Below are positions 34,237-43,081 of a stretch of DNA of 64,000 nucleotides, one piece after another (position 1 is the first letter of the stretch; the number at the start of each line of letters is the position of its first letter). Position numbers and translations under genes: made by a program. The stretch comes from Bdellovibrio reynosensis. Its GTDB lineage: Bacteria > Bdellovibrionota > Bdellovibrionia > Bdellovibrionales > Bdellovibrionaceae. Location: contig NZ_CP093442.1 of NCBI RefSeq assembly GCF_022814725.1, positions 372,001 to 436,000 of the forward strand, in the 5' to 3' direction. Under the pieces are notes generated by a model, which had not been told where the DNA came from, ran no database searches, and saw nothing but the letters and a program-made list of their open reading frames with translations.

Positions 34237-35115
34237 ATGAACTCACTGAGCCTTTTTTCGATCTCCGTGCTTTTGTCTGCCTGCGCCCATGCCCAATCCA
34301 TTGGCATTTTCCAGGGATCCACCCATCAACCGGTGACTTTGAATCAAACAATGGCGGAGGTCCAACCAGGTTCCATCGTAGTAATCGGAGAAAACCACGG
34401 ATTCAAAGAACATCAAGATCAGCAGCTTCAGATCATGCAAGCTTTGCGCGCAAAAGGCTTGAAGGTTTCTGTGGGACTGGAATTTTTTACATACACTTCC
34501 CAAGATCTCGTGGACTCTTATCAGCAAGGTGTTTTGGCTGAAGAGGAATTTTTAAAAGCTATTCAGTGGGGCAGTCCTTCCTTTGACCTTTATCGCGATC
34601 AGGCTTTGTACCCTGATTTAACAGAAGGTTCGAAAACCCTTGCCCTGAATGCGCCACGAAAACTGACTAGCAAAGTTGCAAAACATGGATTGCAAAATCT
34701 GACGGCCGAAGAGCAAGCATTGTTACCCCCGAAGTTTAGCTTGGGCCGAGAAAGTTATAAGCAACGTTTTTTAAGCATGATGCCGCACCTGCCGTCACCT
34801 GAAGCGGGGGAAAGGTACTTCGCTGCTCAGTCCATCTGGGACGATACCATGGCTTGGAGGGCGGTAGACTATATGATGAATCACCCTGACCAGGTATTAG
34901 TGATCGTGGTGGGAGAGTTCCATGTCCAGTTTGACGGAGGCTTGCCGGATCGAATTAAAGCTCGTTCTGCGCATATCCCGGTGTTGAGCTTTTCGCAAAT
35001 CAACACCTTGGGATTGAGTTCCGATGAGATTGCACAAGAGATCGCAGCGTCGCCAACAGAAGGTCCTAGGGCCCATTACCTGTGGTTAGCGCCAGCACAA
35101 GGTCCAGTGAAATAA
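34237..35115 (+). CDS. ChaN-family haem-binding-like lipoprotein
   Basis: The 292-residue product has a lipobox-like 'VLLSAC' (Cys16). The ChaN/DUF399 motifs are visible: 'VVIGENHGFKEHQDQQLQIM' (about 48-67), 'VGLEFF' (about 81), 'WDDTMAWRAVDYM' (about 198) and 'VVGEFHVQFDGGLPDRI' (about 218-234). ChaN dimers bind haem in Campylobacter and related fold members include TraB-type proteins. Here a role in haem/iron handling or as a metal-dependent hydrolase is inferred from family only. GGGAG precedes ATG 34237. Confidence 0.78.
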   Translation: MNSLSLFSISVLLSACAHAQSIGIFQGSTHQPVTLNQTMAEVQPGSIVVIGENHGFKEHQDQQLQIMQALRAKGLKVSVGLEFFTYTSQDLVDSYQQGVLAEEEFLKAIQWGSPSFDLYRDQALYPDLTEGSKTLALNAPRKLTSKVAKHGLQNLTAEEQALLPPKFSLGRESYKQRFLSMMPHLPSPEAGERYFAAQSIWDDTMAWRAVDYMMNHPDQVLVIVVGEFHVQFDGGLPDRIKARSAHIPVLSFSQINTLGLSSDEIAQEIAASPTEGPRAHYLWLAPAQGPVK

Positions 35116-35175
35116 AGATTCTTTGTGCTTCTGTGGCTTTTTCCTAAAATAGAAAAAGCTTAAGGAGTTCTAACT

Positions 35176-35583
35176 ATGTTTCCCGCTGAAACACGCATAC
35201 TAGTTATCGACGATATGCCTTCTATACGTGATCTAGTTAAAAACACATTAAAGGGCATGGGCTTCAAAAATATTTTGGAAGCTGGAGACGGGGAAGAAGG
35301 ATTAAAAATTCTTCTGCAAAACAATTCTGCCGGGAACAATATCCAATTGGTTATTTCTGACTGGAACATGCCGAAAATGAAGGGGCTTGAGCTTTTAAAG
35401 CAAGTTCGCGCGACCGCAGAGTGGTCGAATCTTCCCTTTGTTCTTTTAACTTCTGAATCAGAGCGTGATCAGGTGACAGAGGCCGTTTTAGCCGGAGTTT
35501 CTCAGTATATCGTGAAGCCTTTTTCTGCGAAAATTTTTGAAGATAAGCTAAAAGCGGCTTATCAAAAACACAACAAAGCCTAA
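35176..35583 (+). CDS. CheY-like single-domain response regulator
   Basis: The 135-residue receiver domain is complete: acidic pair Asp12/Asp13, phospho-acceptor Asp62 in 'SDWNMPKMKG', the switch Thr in 'LLTSES' (about 93) and Lys in 'IVKPFSAK' (about 114). There is no output domain, so it acts by binding a partner (flagellar switch or a kinase/phosphatase). It is likely the target of the CheA-like kinase 0.8 kb downstream on the other strand. AAGGAG precedes ATG 35176. Confidence 0.9.
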   Translation: MFPAETRILVIDDMPSIRDLVKNTLKGMGFKNILEAGDGEEGLKILLQNNSAGNNIQLVISDWNMPKMKGLELLKQVRATAEWSNLPFVLLTSESERDQVTEAVLAGVSQYIVKPFSAKIFEDKLKAAYQKHNKA

Positions 35584-35608
35584 TTTGGCGACATCGTCTA
35601 ACCAAACA

Positions 35609-35650
35609 AACCCCTAAGTTAAAAACTTAGGGGTTCTTTTTTTTTTGAGT
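35609..35650 (+). terminator. Rho-independent terminator
   Basis: A perfect 12-bp stem aacccctaagtt/aacttaggggtt with a 3-base loop, and a run of Ts. Confidence 0.92.
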
Positions 35651-35856
35651 CTTAAGTCTCACAAAATTTATTAGAATAAGAGTGATCTTTTAAACAAGCC
35701 TTCTAGGATTTAAGGATCACGACTTTGTGATAAAGCCCAGCGGCCTGAATTTTCGCTTGTTAGAAAGAGTGTGTTTTTATCCATGCAACTTCATCTTGTG
35801 GTGACCTCGGCAAGGTGTGACCATGGGGGTGAACTCTCTCGGTAAAGGAGGACGAT

Positions 35857-36285
35857 ATGAATCTATATAAACTTGTCTTGGCTGCAGTTTTTATGTTTTC
35901 TGGAGTGACCTTCGCTGAAGGAACACGTTCTACTACTAGCTCCGGAACAGCAACTGGAACAATGAGCTCAGCTGAAAGAAATTCGGGCCCTGGCACAACT
36001 TCAGGCGCATCGACGGGAAGAAGTGATGGCACAACAACATCGGATTCTTATTCTAGCTCTACTGGAACAACAGCTATGGATGATGACTCAGGAACAGCTT
36101 CGGACCAAATCGAAAAAGACCGTCGCGCTCAGAAAAAGTTTATGAAAAAAGGCAGAACAGCAAGAGATACTGCTACCGAAACGCAAGGTACTGGTACGAA
36201 CACTGATTCTCGTGGAACAACTTGGGATAATTCTACAGGCAGCAGTGATACAGGCACAGGCACAGGCACTGGAACAACTGAATAA
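35857..36285 (+). CDS. Low-complexity Ser/Thr/Gly-rich exported protein
   Basis: The 142-residue product has a signal peptide (MNLYKLVLAAVFMFSGVTFA) and a mature part dominated by Thr, Ser, Gly and Asp. It is interrupted by one basic helix ('IEKDRRAQKKFMKKGRTARD', about 87-106) and ends in a Gly-Thr repeat (about 128-141). A strong AAAGGAGG site suggests high expression. The composition suggests a disordered, possibly glycosylated or surface polymer-binding protein. It sits inside the signalling block but nothing else ties it to that function. Confidence 0.65.
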   Translation: MNLYKLVLAAVFMFSGVTFAEGTRSTTSSGTATGTMSSAERNSGPGTTSGASTGRSDGTTTSDSYSSSTGTTAMDDDSGTASDQIEKDRRAQKKFMKKGRTARDTATETQGTGTNTDSRGTTWDNSTGSSDTGTGTGTGTTE

Positions 36286-36315
36286 CAGTTTTTTACATTG
36301 CATTCGACGAGAGAG

Positions 36316-36350
36316 TGACAAAAGCACCCTTGAAAAGGGGTGCTTTGTCA
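36316..36350. terminator. Bidirectional terminator hairpin
   Basis: A long imperfect stem (tgacaaaagcaccctt against aaggggtgctttgtca) lies between the converging exported-protein and kinase genes. Confidence 0.6.
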
Positions 36351-38300
36351 TTAGGCTGCGGTCGCCGTTTTCTTTTTGTCTTTTTTAAATTCAGTGATGT
36401 AAGGAACTTCAATAAATAAGCAGGTGCCGATACCCACTGTGGATTCAACCCACACGCGCCCTTGCAGTTCTTCGGCTGCGTATTTAATCGCATCCATTCC
36501 CACACCACGGCCAGAGATTTCTGTCACCTGATCGCGGGTAGAAAACTGACTGTCAAAGATGTGCTGGATGACGTCTTGATCGCTTTTCTTACGAGTGTCG
36601 ACCATTTTCTTAGCTAGTTTTTCGCGGATCTTCACTGGGTCGATACCGCCACCATCATCAACAATCTTAATCGCAAGCTGTGGGCCTGCGTGGGATTGTT
36701 TGATCTCGATAGCCACTTCGATATGACCTTCCGCAGGCTTGCCTTGATCAACACGCAGGTCGGGAAGTTCAATACCATGATCTACGGCATTTCTAAACGC
36801 GTGTACTAACGTAGAGAAAAGAGAACTATAGATTTCTGGAATCACCATGACATTGCCATGGGTAATTTTTAAAGGGGCGACCATCTTATCGACCTTTTCG
36901 CCTAAGCGAAGCATGACTTCGTTGTACGGCTCAAAGAATCTTTCAACCGGTTCCATGGCTAATTCAAGCAAAAGCTCTTGGGCCACTTGGCCGCCACCTG
37001 GTAATGTGCCGACCTTGCGGGCGATATCATTCAGTTTACTTATAGCAACTTCGATCTGACGTTCATCAGACAGGGCCGTCGTACCAAGGATTTCTTTTGT
37101 TTCATCTAAAAATTTAAAAAAGCCTTCTTCGATTTCAAAGCATTTCGCACGAAGTGCGATGAAGTTTGATTGGGAAAACTCTTGGCTAAGATCATTCAAA
37201 ATTCCTTCGGCCATGTGGCAGCTTTCTGCAACCTCTTTGACAGAAAATAAAGCTGCGCCCCCTTTTAAAGTATGCAGTGAACGATACAGGCTTTCTGTAT
37301 CAGGGGCTGCGTCCTTCGAAACTTCTTCGCGAATCGAAATAAGTAATTCTTGGGACTCTTGGATAAAGCGGTGGATCTCGCGCTTGCTCTTAATCATGTT
37401 AATGATAAGTTTGGCGTGTTCTTTTTCTCTTTCAGCTTGTTTCTGTGCTTCAACTAATGAAGTGATATCTGAAGCTACAACGACGATACCGTCCATAGCT
37501 CCTTCAGATGAACGCAGAGGATGATATTCCAAGGCGATATTGCGATTTTGTGAATGGGGGTAGGTCGTCGGACCCAATGGCGCTAGGTCTTCAAATGGAA
37601 GCATTTCCATAAAGACTGTCATCATCCATTTCTTAAACCCGTCCACTTTGTTTTCTGGAAGTTTTAAAACTTCCCAAATGTCTTTACCTTCTGGCTTGCA
37701 TTCCACCGTGGTTTCGCAGGCCTTAGATGAAACATCCAGAATTTTACCTTCGGAATTAAAGATAAAGAAACCTTGTCCCAGGCTGTCTAAAAGAGCCGAC
37801 ATAGTTTGATTTAAGCGCGACAATTCGCGGGTTCTATCGGCAACCATTTGTTCCAAGTTCTTGCTGTAGTTTTCAAGCTGAACTTTGGCGTCTTCAAGGG
37901 CCTTAATGACATCTTCTTTTTGTTCAAGTTCGGCGCGATATTTCTTTTGTAAACGCTCTTCCAGCGTCACGTCACGGACGAAGACGATCCAATTCTTATC
38001 GCCCATGCTGTCAAAGATAGGTTGTAGGGTGATTTGAACTTTACCTTCGCCACCTTGGGCTGTTTTGAAAGTCACTTCTTTATACGGAGTCGCATCCGTA
38101 ATAGAAATCAGTTTTGTTAAACCCTCAATCGGTTCACTGAACTCAAAGATTTCTAAGAGCTTCATGCCGCGAGTGATTTTTCGAATGGAAAGTCCTGCAA
38201 TGATCGCTGCGGTTTCATTGCAATAGACGACCTTTTGTTCTGCATTCAAAACAAAGACTGGTTCAAGAAGAGTGTCAAATAAACTGTACTGAATCTTCAT
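36351..38300 (-). CDS. CheA-like histidine kinase with two PAS domains and Hpt
   Basis: The 649-residue cytosolic kinase has PAS 1 (about 1-110, 'FVRDVTLEERL' at its end), a coiled coil (about 112-165), PAS 2 (about 168-275) and an Hpt domain with phospho-acceptor His near 342 in 'SLHTLKGGAALF'. A CheA-type ATPase follows: N box 'HAFRNAVDHGIE' (about 497), G1 'DDGGGID' (about 546) and G2 'SGRGVGMDA' (about 597). No CheW-like domain follows; the protein ends just past the ATPase. It therefore resembles CheA in chemistry but not in coupling to chemoreceptors. The start overlaps the stop of the upstream FecR gene by 4 bases (ATGA), so the two are made together. Likely target: the CheY-like protein at 35176 or the receiver at 43082. 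Confidence 0.85.
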   Translation of the reverse strand: MKIQYSLFDTLLEPVFVLNAEQKVVYCNETAAIIAGLSIRKITRGMKLLEIFEFSEPIEGLTKLISITDATPYKEVTFKTAQGGEGKVQITLQPIFDSMGDKNWIVFVRDVTLEERLQKKYRAELEQKEDVIKALEDAKVQLENYSKNLEQMVADRTRELSRLNQTMSALLDSLGQGFFIFNSEGKILDVSSKACETTVECKPEGKDIWEVLKLPENKVDGFKKWMMTVFMEMLPFEDLAPLGPTTYPHSQNRNIALEYHPLRSSEGAMDGIVVVASDITSLVEAQKQAEREKEHAKLIINMIKSKREIHRFIQESQELLISIREEVSKDAAPDTESLYRSLHTLKGGAALFSVKEVAESCHMAEGILNDLSQEFSQSNFIALRAKCFEIEEGFFKFLDETKEILGTTALSDERQIEVAISKLNDIARKVGTLPGGGQVAQELLLELAMEPVERFFEPYNEVMLRLGEKVDKMVAPLKITHGNVMVIPEIYSSLFSTLVHAFRNAVDHGIELPDLRVDQGKPAEGHIEVAIEIKQSHAGPQLAIKIVDDGGGIDPVKIREKLAKKMVDTRKKSDQDVIQHIFDSQFSTRDQVTEISGRGVGMDAIKYAAEELQGRVWVESTVGIGTCLFIEVPYITEFKKDKKKTATAA

Positions 38301-40462
38301 TGTGCAAAGGTCTCATTCTTTTGATGGTAAAGGGTGAATTCGCGTTTCGTAGTCCATTCAGAGGATTCTTGGTCGCTTTTCGATTCTGCACGCACGCGCC
38401 AATAGATTTTCCCCAACGGCACTTTTTCTTTAATAAGATAACGATTTCCTTGCAGGGATTTCGCAATCAAAGTACGTGAAAAATCAGGTTTGTCAGAAAT
38501 TTCGATTCTATAAGAAGTCGCGCCTTCTACTTTTTTCCACTCTAGCCAGATGAATGGTTCCATCTCTGTTTGTAAGAAAATAGAAGCATTATTAAATGGC
38601 TCCATTAAAAGTGGAGCCGCTAGAGGAGAGCGGAAGCTATAAAGCACTTCTTCGATATTTGAAAATTCAGTCAAAGGCTTGTTGGTTTCGTCCAATGCTT
38701 GCACGCGCACATTGAAACGACCTGGTACTGGGATTTTTAAGATTCCTGTGTTTGACGCAAATTCCATTTGTGTTGGTTTTGTGAAGTTTTTGTCTTCATC
38801 CATTTGCACAAGATAGGATTTAGCGAATGGAACTTCGCTCCAGCTGATGGGTGTTTCTGTTGGTTGTGGGGTCGCTCCAATAACTCTGATGGATTTTAAA
38901 GGATCTAAAGTCAGACCGCTAACCGAGATATCTAAAGTTCCCACTTCACTTGGTTCACTGACTAAACCATTTAAACCGCGAGCATAGACGCGATAGAAGT
39001 ATTTACCCGGGCGATATTGACCCCAGGCCACTTGGTTTTGTGTGACGTCGTATCTTTCGGCTTCTTGGAAGCTTGCGTCTTTTGCAATTTGCAAATGGTA
39101 TTGCTTGGTTTGCAACACGGGCTTCCATGCAATCTTAGGTGCTTCTGGTGATGCAGGATTGCGGTCTTTCCCTGATGGAGCTACGAACTCTACTTTTTTA
39201 GTTATAAGAACAGGGCGTGTCGGGCGTTCTTCTTTATGTGCCACCAATGCAAGATTGAAGTTCACCGGTTGTGACCATGGTGAAACTTTATTGCTTTCTG
39301 TTGTACCTTGAACACGAACCCAGTAGCTGCCGCTTTCAAGTTTCGGTGTTAAAGCTGCCAGGTTATTCGTCTGACCTTCTTTAAGAATAGTTTTAAATTC
39401 TGGATCTTGAGAAACCTGCCAAGTGAAGTTCTTTAAAAGACCTTGTGCTTTCCATTGAACTTCAGTGGAAGTAGCTAGGGTCTCTTTTGCTTTCACTTTT
39501 AGTTCCAGCGAAATTTGGGCTTCGGGAAGGGGACTTGTGATCTGTGGACCTTCAAGATGCGTGATAAACATTTTTTGTACAGATGTTGTAGCACTTGTTT
39601 GCCCATCTTCATCAAGACCTTTTACGCGCCAGAAATAAGCACCTGGCTCGATCGGATCTTTAACATCTGCTTTTTGTTCACTTGTCACTTTAGAAACAGA
39701 AACGCTAGAGAAATCTTCTGTCGGAGAGATTTCAAGTTGGTATCTTGATAAACCTTTTCCATGCCATTCAAACGGCAATGGATCGTCAGGATTGATTCTT
39801 AACCAGTTGATGTTTTGTGCAGTTTTAAGTTCCAACTCAGGTTTTTGAACTTCTTTAACTTCACCTTTTTTAGAAACAGCGACTACGGTGTTTTTAGGAA
39901 GCTCTTTAACGGTTTGCTTTTTCTTATCGACGTATTTTACTTCACCGGCGATAAGCTTCAGGTCGACATTGCCACTGTGGGCTTTCTTAAATTGGATTTT
40001 AGGTTTTTCGGTGGTGCCTTTGTTGGTTTCAAGTTTGATTTCTTCGCCGCCAGATGTAACGGTGACTGAAGTGTCGCCAGAAAGTTCACCGGTTAAGTTA
40101 CCGTAGCGCAGATCCAAATTCATTTGACCGTTTTTAAGATTCAAAGTGATTAAAGAGTTCGGCTGGATTTTGATTTCAGATCCATCTTGCAAGCGAATGG
40201 TCGCTTCTGAGCGGTCCCCAGTATAGATAGAATCATTTTGGAAGACCTTATCTTGACGGGAAGCGGGCACCCAACTGAACGTATCAAGGTTTTTACGTCT
40301 TACATCGTTTTGAGAGATAGAAACGTCACCAATCAATTCCAATTTTCCGGTGTTGGCTTTCGGGAATAGTAAAGAGTCGTCGTACAAAAAATACGAAAAT
40401 GCGAGTAGCGTTGCTACCGCAAATAAGAAAATCGTTTTTTCTGTACGTCCAAATCCAGACAT
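38297..40462 (-). CDS. FecR-domain envelope protein with five Fn3-like repeats
   Basis: The 721-residue product has one N-terminal membrane segment (about 10-27), a FecR domain (about 70-160: 'IYTGDRSEATIRLQDGSEI', 'LITLNLKNGQMNLDLRYG') and a Lys-rich linker. Five Fn3-like repeats follow, each marked by Y-x-x-Q/E-[IV]-x-x-D-x-x-F ('YQLEISPTEDF', 'YHLQIAKDASF', 'YRIEISDKPDF') and G-x-Y/F-x-x-R-V. FecR domains in such proteins sit in the periplasm; the repeats would reach into envelope polymers. Overlap with the kinase gene suggests it senses or reports envelope state to that kinase. AGGAG precedes ATG 40462. Confidence 0.8.
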   Translation of the reverse strand: MSGFGRTEKTIFLFAVATLLAFSYFLYDDSLLFPKANTGKLELIGDVSISQNDVRRKNLDTFSWVPASRQDKVFQNDSIYTGDRSEATIRLQDGSEIKIQPNSLITLNLKNGQMNLDLRYGNLTGELSGDTSVTVTSGGEEIKLETNKGTTEKPKIQFKKAHSGNVDLKLIAGEVKYVDKKKQTVKELPKNTVVAVSKKGEVKEVQKPELELKTAQNINWLRINPDDPLPFEWHGKGLSRYQLEISPTEDFSSVSVSKVTSEQKADVKDPIEPGAYFWRVKGLDEDGQTSATTSVQKMFITHLEGPQITSPLPEAQISLELKVKAKETLATSTEVQWKAQGLLKNFTWQVSQDPEFKTILKEGQTNNLAALTPKLESGSYWVRVQGTTESNKVSPWSQPVNFNLALVAHKEERPTRPVLITKKVEFVAPSGKDRNPASPEAPKIAWKPVLQTKQYHLQIAKDASFQEAERYDVTQNQVAWGQYRPGKYFYRVYARGLNGLVSEPSEVGTLDISVSGLTLDPLKSIRVIGATPQPTETPISWSEVPFAKSYLVQMDEDKNFTKPTQMEFASNTGILKIPVPGRFNVRVQALDETNKPLTEFSNIEEVLYSFRSPLAAPLLMEPFNNASIFLQTEMEPFIWLEWKKVEGATSYRIEISDKPDFSRTLIAKSLQGNRYLIKEKVPLGKIYWRVRAESKSDQESSEWTTKREFTLYHQKNETFAQ

Positions 40463-40575
40463 AACACTCCTGCTTTAGTTGATATCGGCAGAATTTTCTG
40501 AATGATTTACGGACCTTAGCCTAAGTTCTTTGACATTTTCTTTCTTGGGGTGCCTTTCGCGGGCATACTGATCTG

Positions 40576-42411
40576 GTGAAAAAACGTGGATTATCAATAA
40601 GATATAAGATTCTGTTGTTACTAACTTCGCTGCCATTAATCACATTAACTGTGTATTTGGTGTTGGCTTTAAAAATTTTTGAAGACGATAAAATTGCCTA
40701 CGTCTTCGATTCATCCAGCAATATGTCTGGAACCATGGCGGCTCAAATTAAGACACAGCTTAATGCCGTGCTTGGAACCACGAAACCCATCTTTCAAGAT
40801 TACCTAACGCAAAATAAATTCACGTCCATTTCTGAATCGATCTTTCAAAATGAATTCAATCTAGAGGCCATCGTCGTATTTACGCCTTCAGAAAGCGGAT
40901 CTTTTGAAAAGAAAGCGCTGCTTGAAAAAGCCGTAGGGCAGACAGACGCTGTCTTAGCGTCTTTGCAGAACAATCTGCCGATTTATTTCTCTGACGTGGA
41001 AGCTAGTAAGCGTATGGTGAAGGTTCCATTCAGTGATGATCGCGTTTTTATTTTTGAACGTGTTGCTGATGAAACGACAAATCGCGTGACAGTTTTTATG
41101 GTGATCACGCGGATGAGTGAAGCAGCAGAAATGTTTAAGGCTTCACTTTCACAAAGCATGTATTTGATTTCGGGCGATGGAACTATTTTATTTGGTCCGG
41201 ATAAGCTGCCAGGTAAAAAGTTGCAGGAATTTCTAGCTCCTTCATTTTTAAGTGGCCAGTCGGCGAAAGTTGCTCAAGGGGCCGAGACGGTGAAATCCGC
41301 AGAAGGGGATTTGCTAGTTTCCTATTCTCGCGCAGGGTTTGGTGATCTGACGGTAGTGACTGCGGTGGCTAAGGAAAAAGCCTTGGGTGCCGTTCAAATC
41401 TTGATTAGAAAATCTTTGATTTTTTTCGGTATTTTGATTTCAGTAACTGTGATCTTAAGCCTTTTTGCTTCTAGCGGTTTAACTCAAGCCCTTACTCAGT
41501 TGTTTAATGCGACTAAAAAAGTGGCGGAAGGTGATTTTAATATCCGTGTAGATGTGAAAACCAACGACGAAGTGGGAAGCCTTGCTGACAACTTCAATAT
41601 TATGGCGGCGGAAGTTTCGCGCTTGTTAGATCAAACAGCTGAAAAAGCCCGGATGGAATCCGAGCTGCAAACGGCAAAAACGGTGCAAGAAACTCTGTTC
41701 CCAGAAACCCGCGCTAAGATTGGTCCGTTGGCAATTGCCGGATACTATGAGCCTGCCAGTGAGTGCGGTGGCGATTGGTGGCATTACTGTCAAATCGGAA
41801 ACAAGATTTTCTTATGGATTGGGGATGCAACGGGCCACGGTGCTCCGGCCGCTTTGATCACAAGTGCGGCGAAATCGGCATCAACTATTATTGAGCGATT
41901 GAATATCTCTCCAGCAAAGGCTTTGGAGCTATTAAATAGATCTATTTATGATGTTTCTAAAGGTCGTATCATGATGACCTTCTTCTTAGCGTCTTTTGAT
42001 TTAGAAACAGGGGAGCTTATTTATTGTAATGCATCCCACGAAGCTCCGTTCTTGATGAAGAAAACAGAGGGGGCTCCGTTAAAGAAAAAGGATTTGGTGC
42101 CGCTGAACGAAGTGAACAACCCAAGGTTGGGTCAATCTCGTGATTCGGTTTATGCACAAACGAGCATTCAAGTCGACGTTGGTGATTCTGTGTTCTTCTA
42201 TACTGACGGTATTCCAGATATTCAAAACCCAAGTAAAGAAGCTTGGGGCGAGCGTGAATTTATTAAGGCCTTGATCGCTGCAAACAAAGATGGTCCAGGT
42301 GTGGGTGATTCAGTTGAAAAATTCGCGCTAAGTTTTCAAGGTCATCGTCAAGGGGCGGCCTTGGTCGATGACGTCACATTTTTTGTGGTCAAACACGAAG
42401 GCAATGTTTAA
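40576..42411 (+). CDS. Membrane-bound SpoIIE-type (PP2C) phosphatase with HAMP
   Basis: The start is GTG 40576. The 611-residue product has TM1 (about 12-32), a periplasmic sensor of about 240 residues (Cache-like layout), TM2 (about 277-298) and HAMP (about 300-355, 'VAEGDFNIRVDVKTNDEVGS'). A short coiled coil precedes the PP2C/SpoIIE domain with 'ECGGDWWHY' (about 396) and 'WIGDATGHGAPAAL' (about 413-426); the C-terminal 'FYTDGIPD' and 'VDDVTFFV' carry the remaining metal Asp residues. All metal sites appear intact. RsbU/SpoIIE-type enzymes dephosphorylate STAS anti-anti-sigma proteins. One is encoded 56 bases downstream. Confidence 0.88.
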   Translation: MKKRGLSIRYKILLLLTSLPLITLTVYLVLALKIFEDDKIAYVFDSSSNMSGTMAAQIKTQLNAVLGTTKPIFQDYLTQNKFTSISESIFQNEFNLEAIVVFTPSESGSFEKKALLEKAVGQTDAVLASLQNNLPIYFSDVEASKRMVKVPFSDDRVFIFERVADETTNRVTVFMVITRMSEAAEMFKASLSQSMYLISGDGTILFGPDKLPGKKLQEFLAPSFLSGQSAKVAQGAETVKSAEGDLLVSYSRAGFGDLTVVTAVAKEKALGAVQILIRKSLIFFGILISVTVILSLFASSGLTQALTQLFNATKKVAEGDFNIRVDVKTNDEVGSLADNFNIMAAEVSRLLDQTAEKARMESELQTAKTVQETLFPETRAKIGPLAIAGYYEPASECGGDWWHYCQIGNKIFLWIGDATGHGAPAALITSAAKSASTIIERLNISPAKALELLNRSIYDVSKGRIMMTFFLASFDLETGELIYCNASHEAPFLMKKTEGAPLKKKDLVPLNEVNNPRLGQSRDSVYAQTSIQVDVGDSVFFYTDGIPDIQNPSKEAWGEREFIKALIAANKDGPGVGDSVEKFALSFQGHRQGAALVDDVTFFVVKHEGNV

Positions 42412-42466
42412 GTTTATTAGATAGTCGTGGACTCCGGTTTTACCGGAGATTTTAGAGGAGAAAAGA

Positions 42467-42937
42467 ATGGGTAAACTCGATGTGAAAATGAATAAAGCAG
42501 CTGACAAATTAGTTGTTCAGATGGCTGGCACTATCGATGAAGATGTGGACTTTTCTCAGTTCAACTTAGGTGGAAATCCCGCAATTGAAGTTGAGCTAAG
42601 TGGTCTTAAAAGCATCAACTCTTGCGGCATTCGTGAATGGATCAAATGGATGGGAACAGCGGGTCCCGCGCCAGTGACATTTAATAATTGCCCTAAGGTG
42701 ATCGTTGATCAAATCAACATGGTGGATGGATTTCTTCCAACGACGGGTAAAGTAAATTCCTTTTTCGTTCCTTACTATAATGACGACGCTGGATCTGAAA
42801 AAAACGTTCTGTTCCGTTATGGAACAGAGTTTTCTGAGGGCAGCGTGAATCCGCCACCATCGGTAAAAGATGAAGAAGGCAATGAAATGGAAATGGACGT
42901 CATCGAATCAAAGTATTTTAAGTTCATTAAGAAGTAG
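42467..42937 (+). CDS. STAS-domain (anti-anti-sigma-like) protein
   Basis: The 156-residue product has 'VEVELSGLKSINSCGIREW' (about 41-59), which aligns with the STAS switch motif ahead of the phosphorylation helix. In SpoIIAA-type proteins this reads D-S-S-G-L with phosphorylated second Ser. Here it is N51-S52-C53-G54-I55, so the usual phospho-Ser position is Cys and the Asp is Asn. An acidic C-terminal tail (about 120-150) follows the domain. GAGGAG precedes ATG 42467. It lies directly downstream of the SpoIIE phosphatase, its natural partner, but an RsbW-type kinase is not in the window. Confidence 0.75.
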   Translation: MGKLDVKMNKAADKLVVQMAGTIDEDVDFSQFNLGGNPAIEVELSGLKSINSCGIREWIKWMGTAGPAPVTFNNCPKVIVDQINMVDGFLPTTGKVNSFFVPYYNDDAGSEKNVLFRYGTEFSEGSVNPPPSVKDEEGNEMEMDVIESKYFKFIKK

Positions 42938-42983
42938 TCCGTCTTCGCGCCTTTGGCGCTACGGCGGGACAGGCCGTCCGGAG
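42938..42983. repeat. REP-like intergenic palindrome
   Basis: gtccgtcttcgcgcc pairs imperfectly with ggcgctacggcgggac around a ttt loop. The sequence is GC-rich compared with its surroundings and starts right after the STAS stop. The single copy in the window cannot prove a repeat family. Confidence 0.4.
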
Positions 42984-43008
42984 TCAGGTCGTTGGTCTAG
43001 GATTCGAG

Positions 43009-43038
43009 GCAGTACTGGTTGTCAGTACTGCTTTTTGT
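43009..43038 (+). terminator. Rho-independent terminator
   Basis: A perfect 9-bp stem gcagtactg/cagtactgc with a 5-base loop and five Ts, separating the STAS gene from the response regulator gene. Confidence 0.9.
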
Positions 43039-43081
43039 TTTTTAAACTTCATTTAGAACTTTAAATAGCCGAAAAGAAAAC

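Noticed and set aside
35651-35856. Regulatory RNA upstream of the low-complexity exported protein
   Set aside because: Only short direct repeats (ggtgacc / ggtgtgacc) and a strong ribosome site; no consistent fold seen.
39042-39311. Opposite-strand ORFs inside the FecR, UvrA and kinase genes
   Set aside because: All are shadows of real genes: no ribosome sites, no domains, and the sense frames carry clear family motifs.
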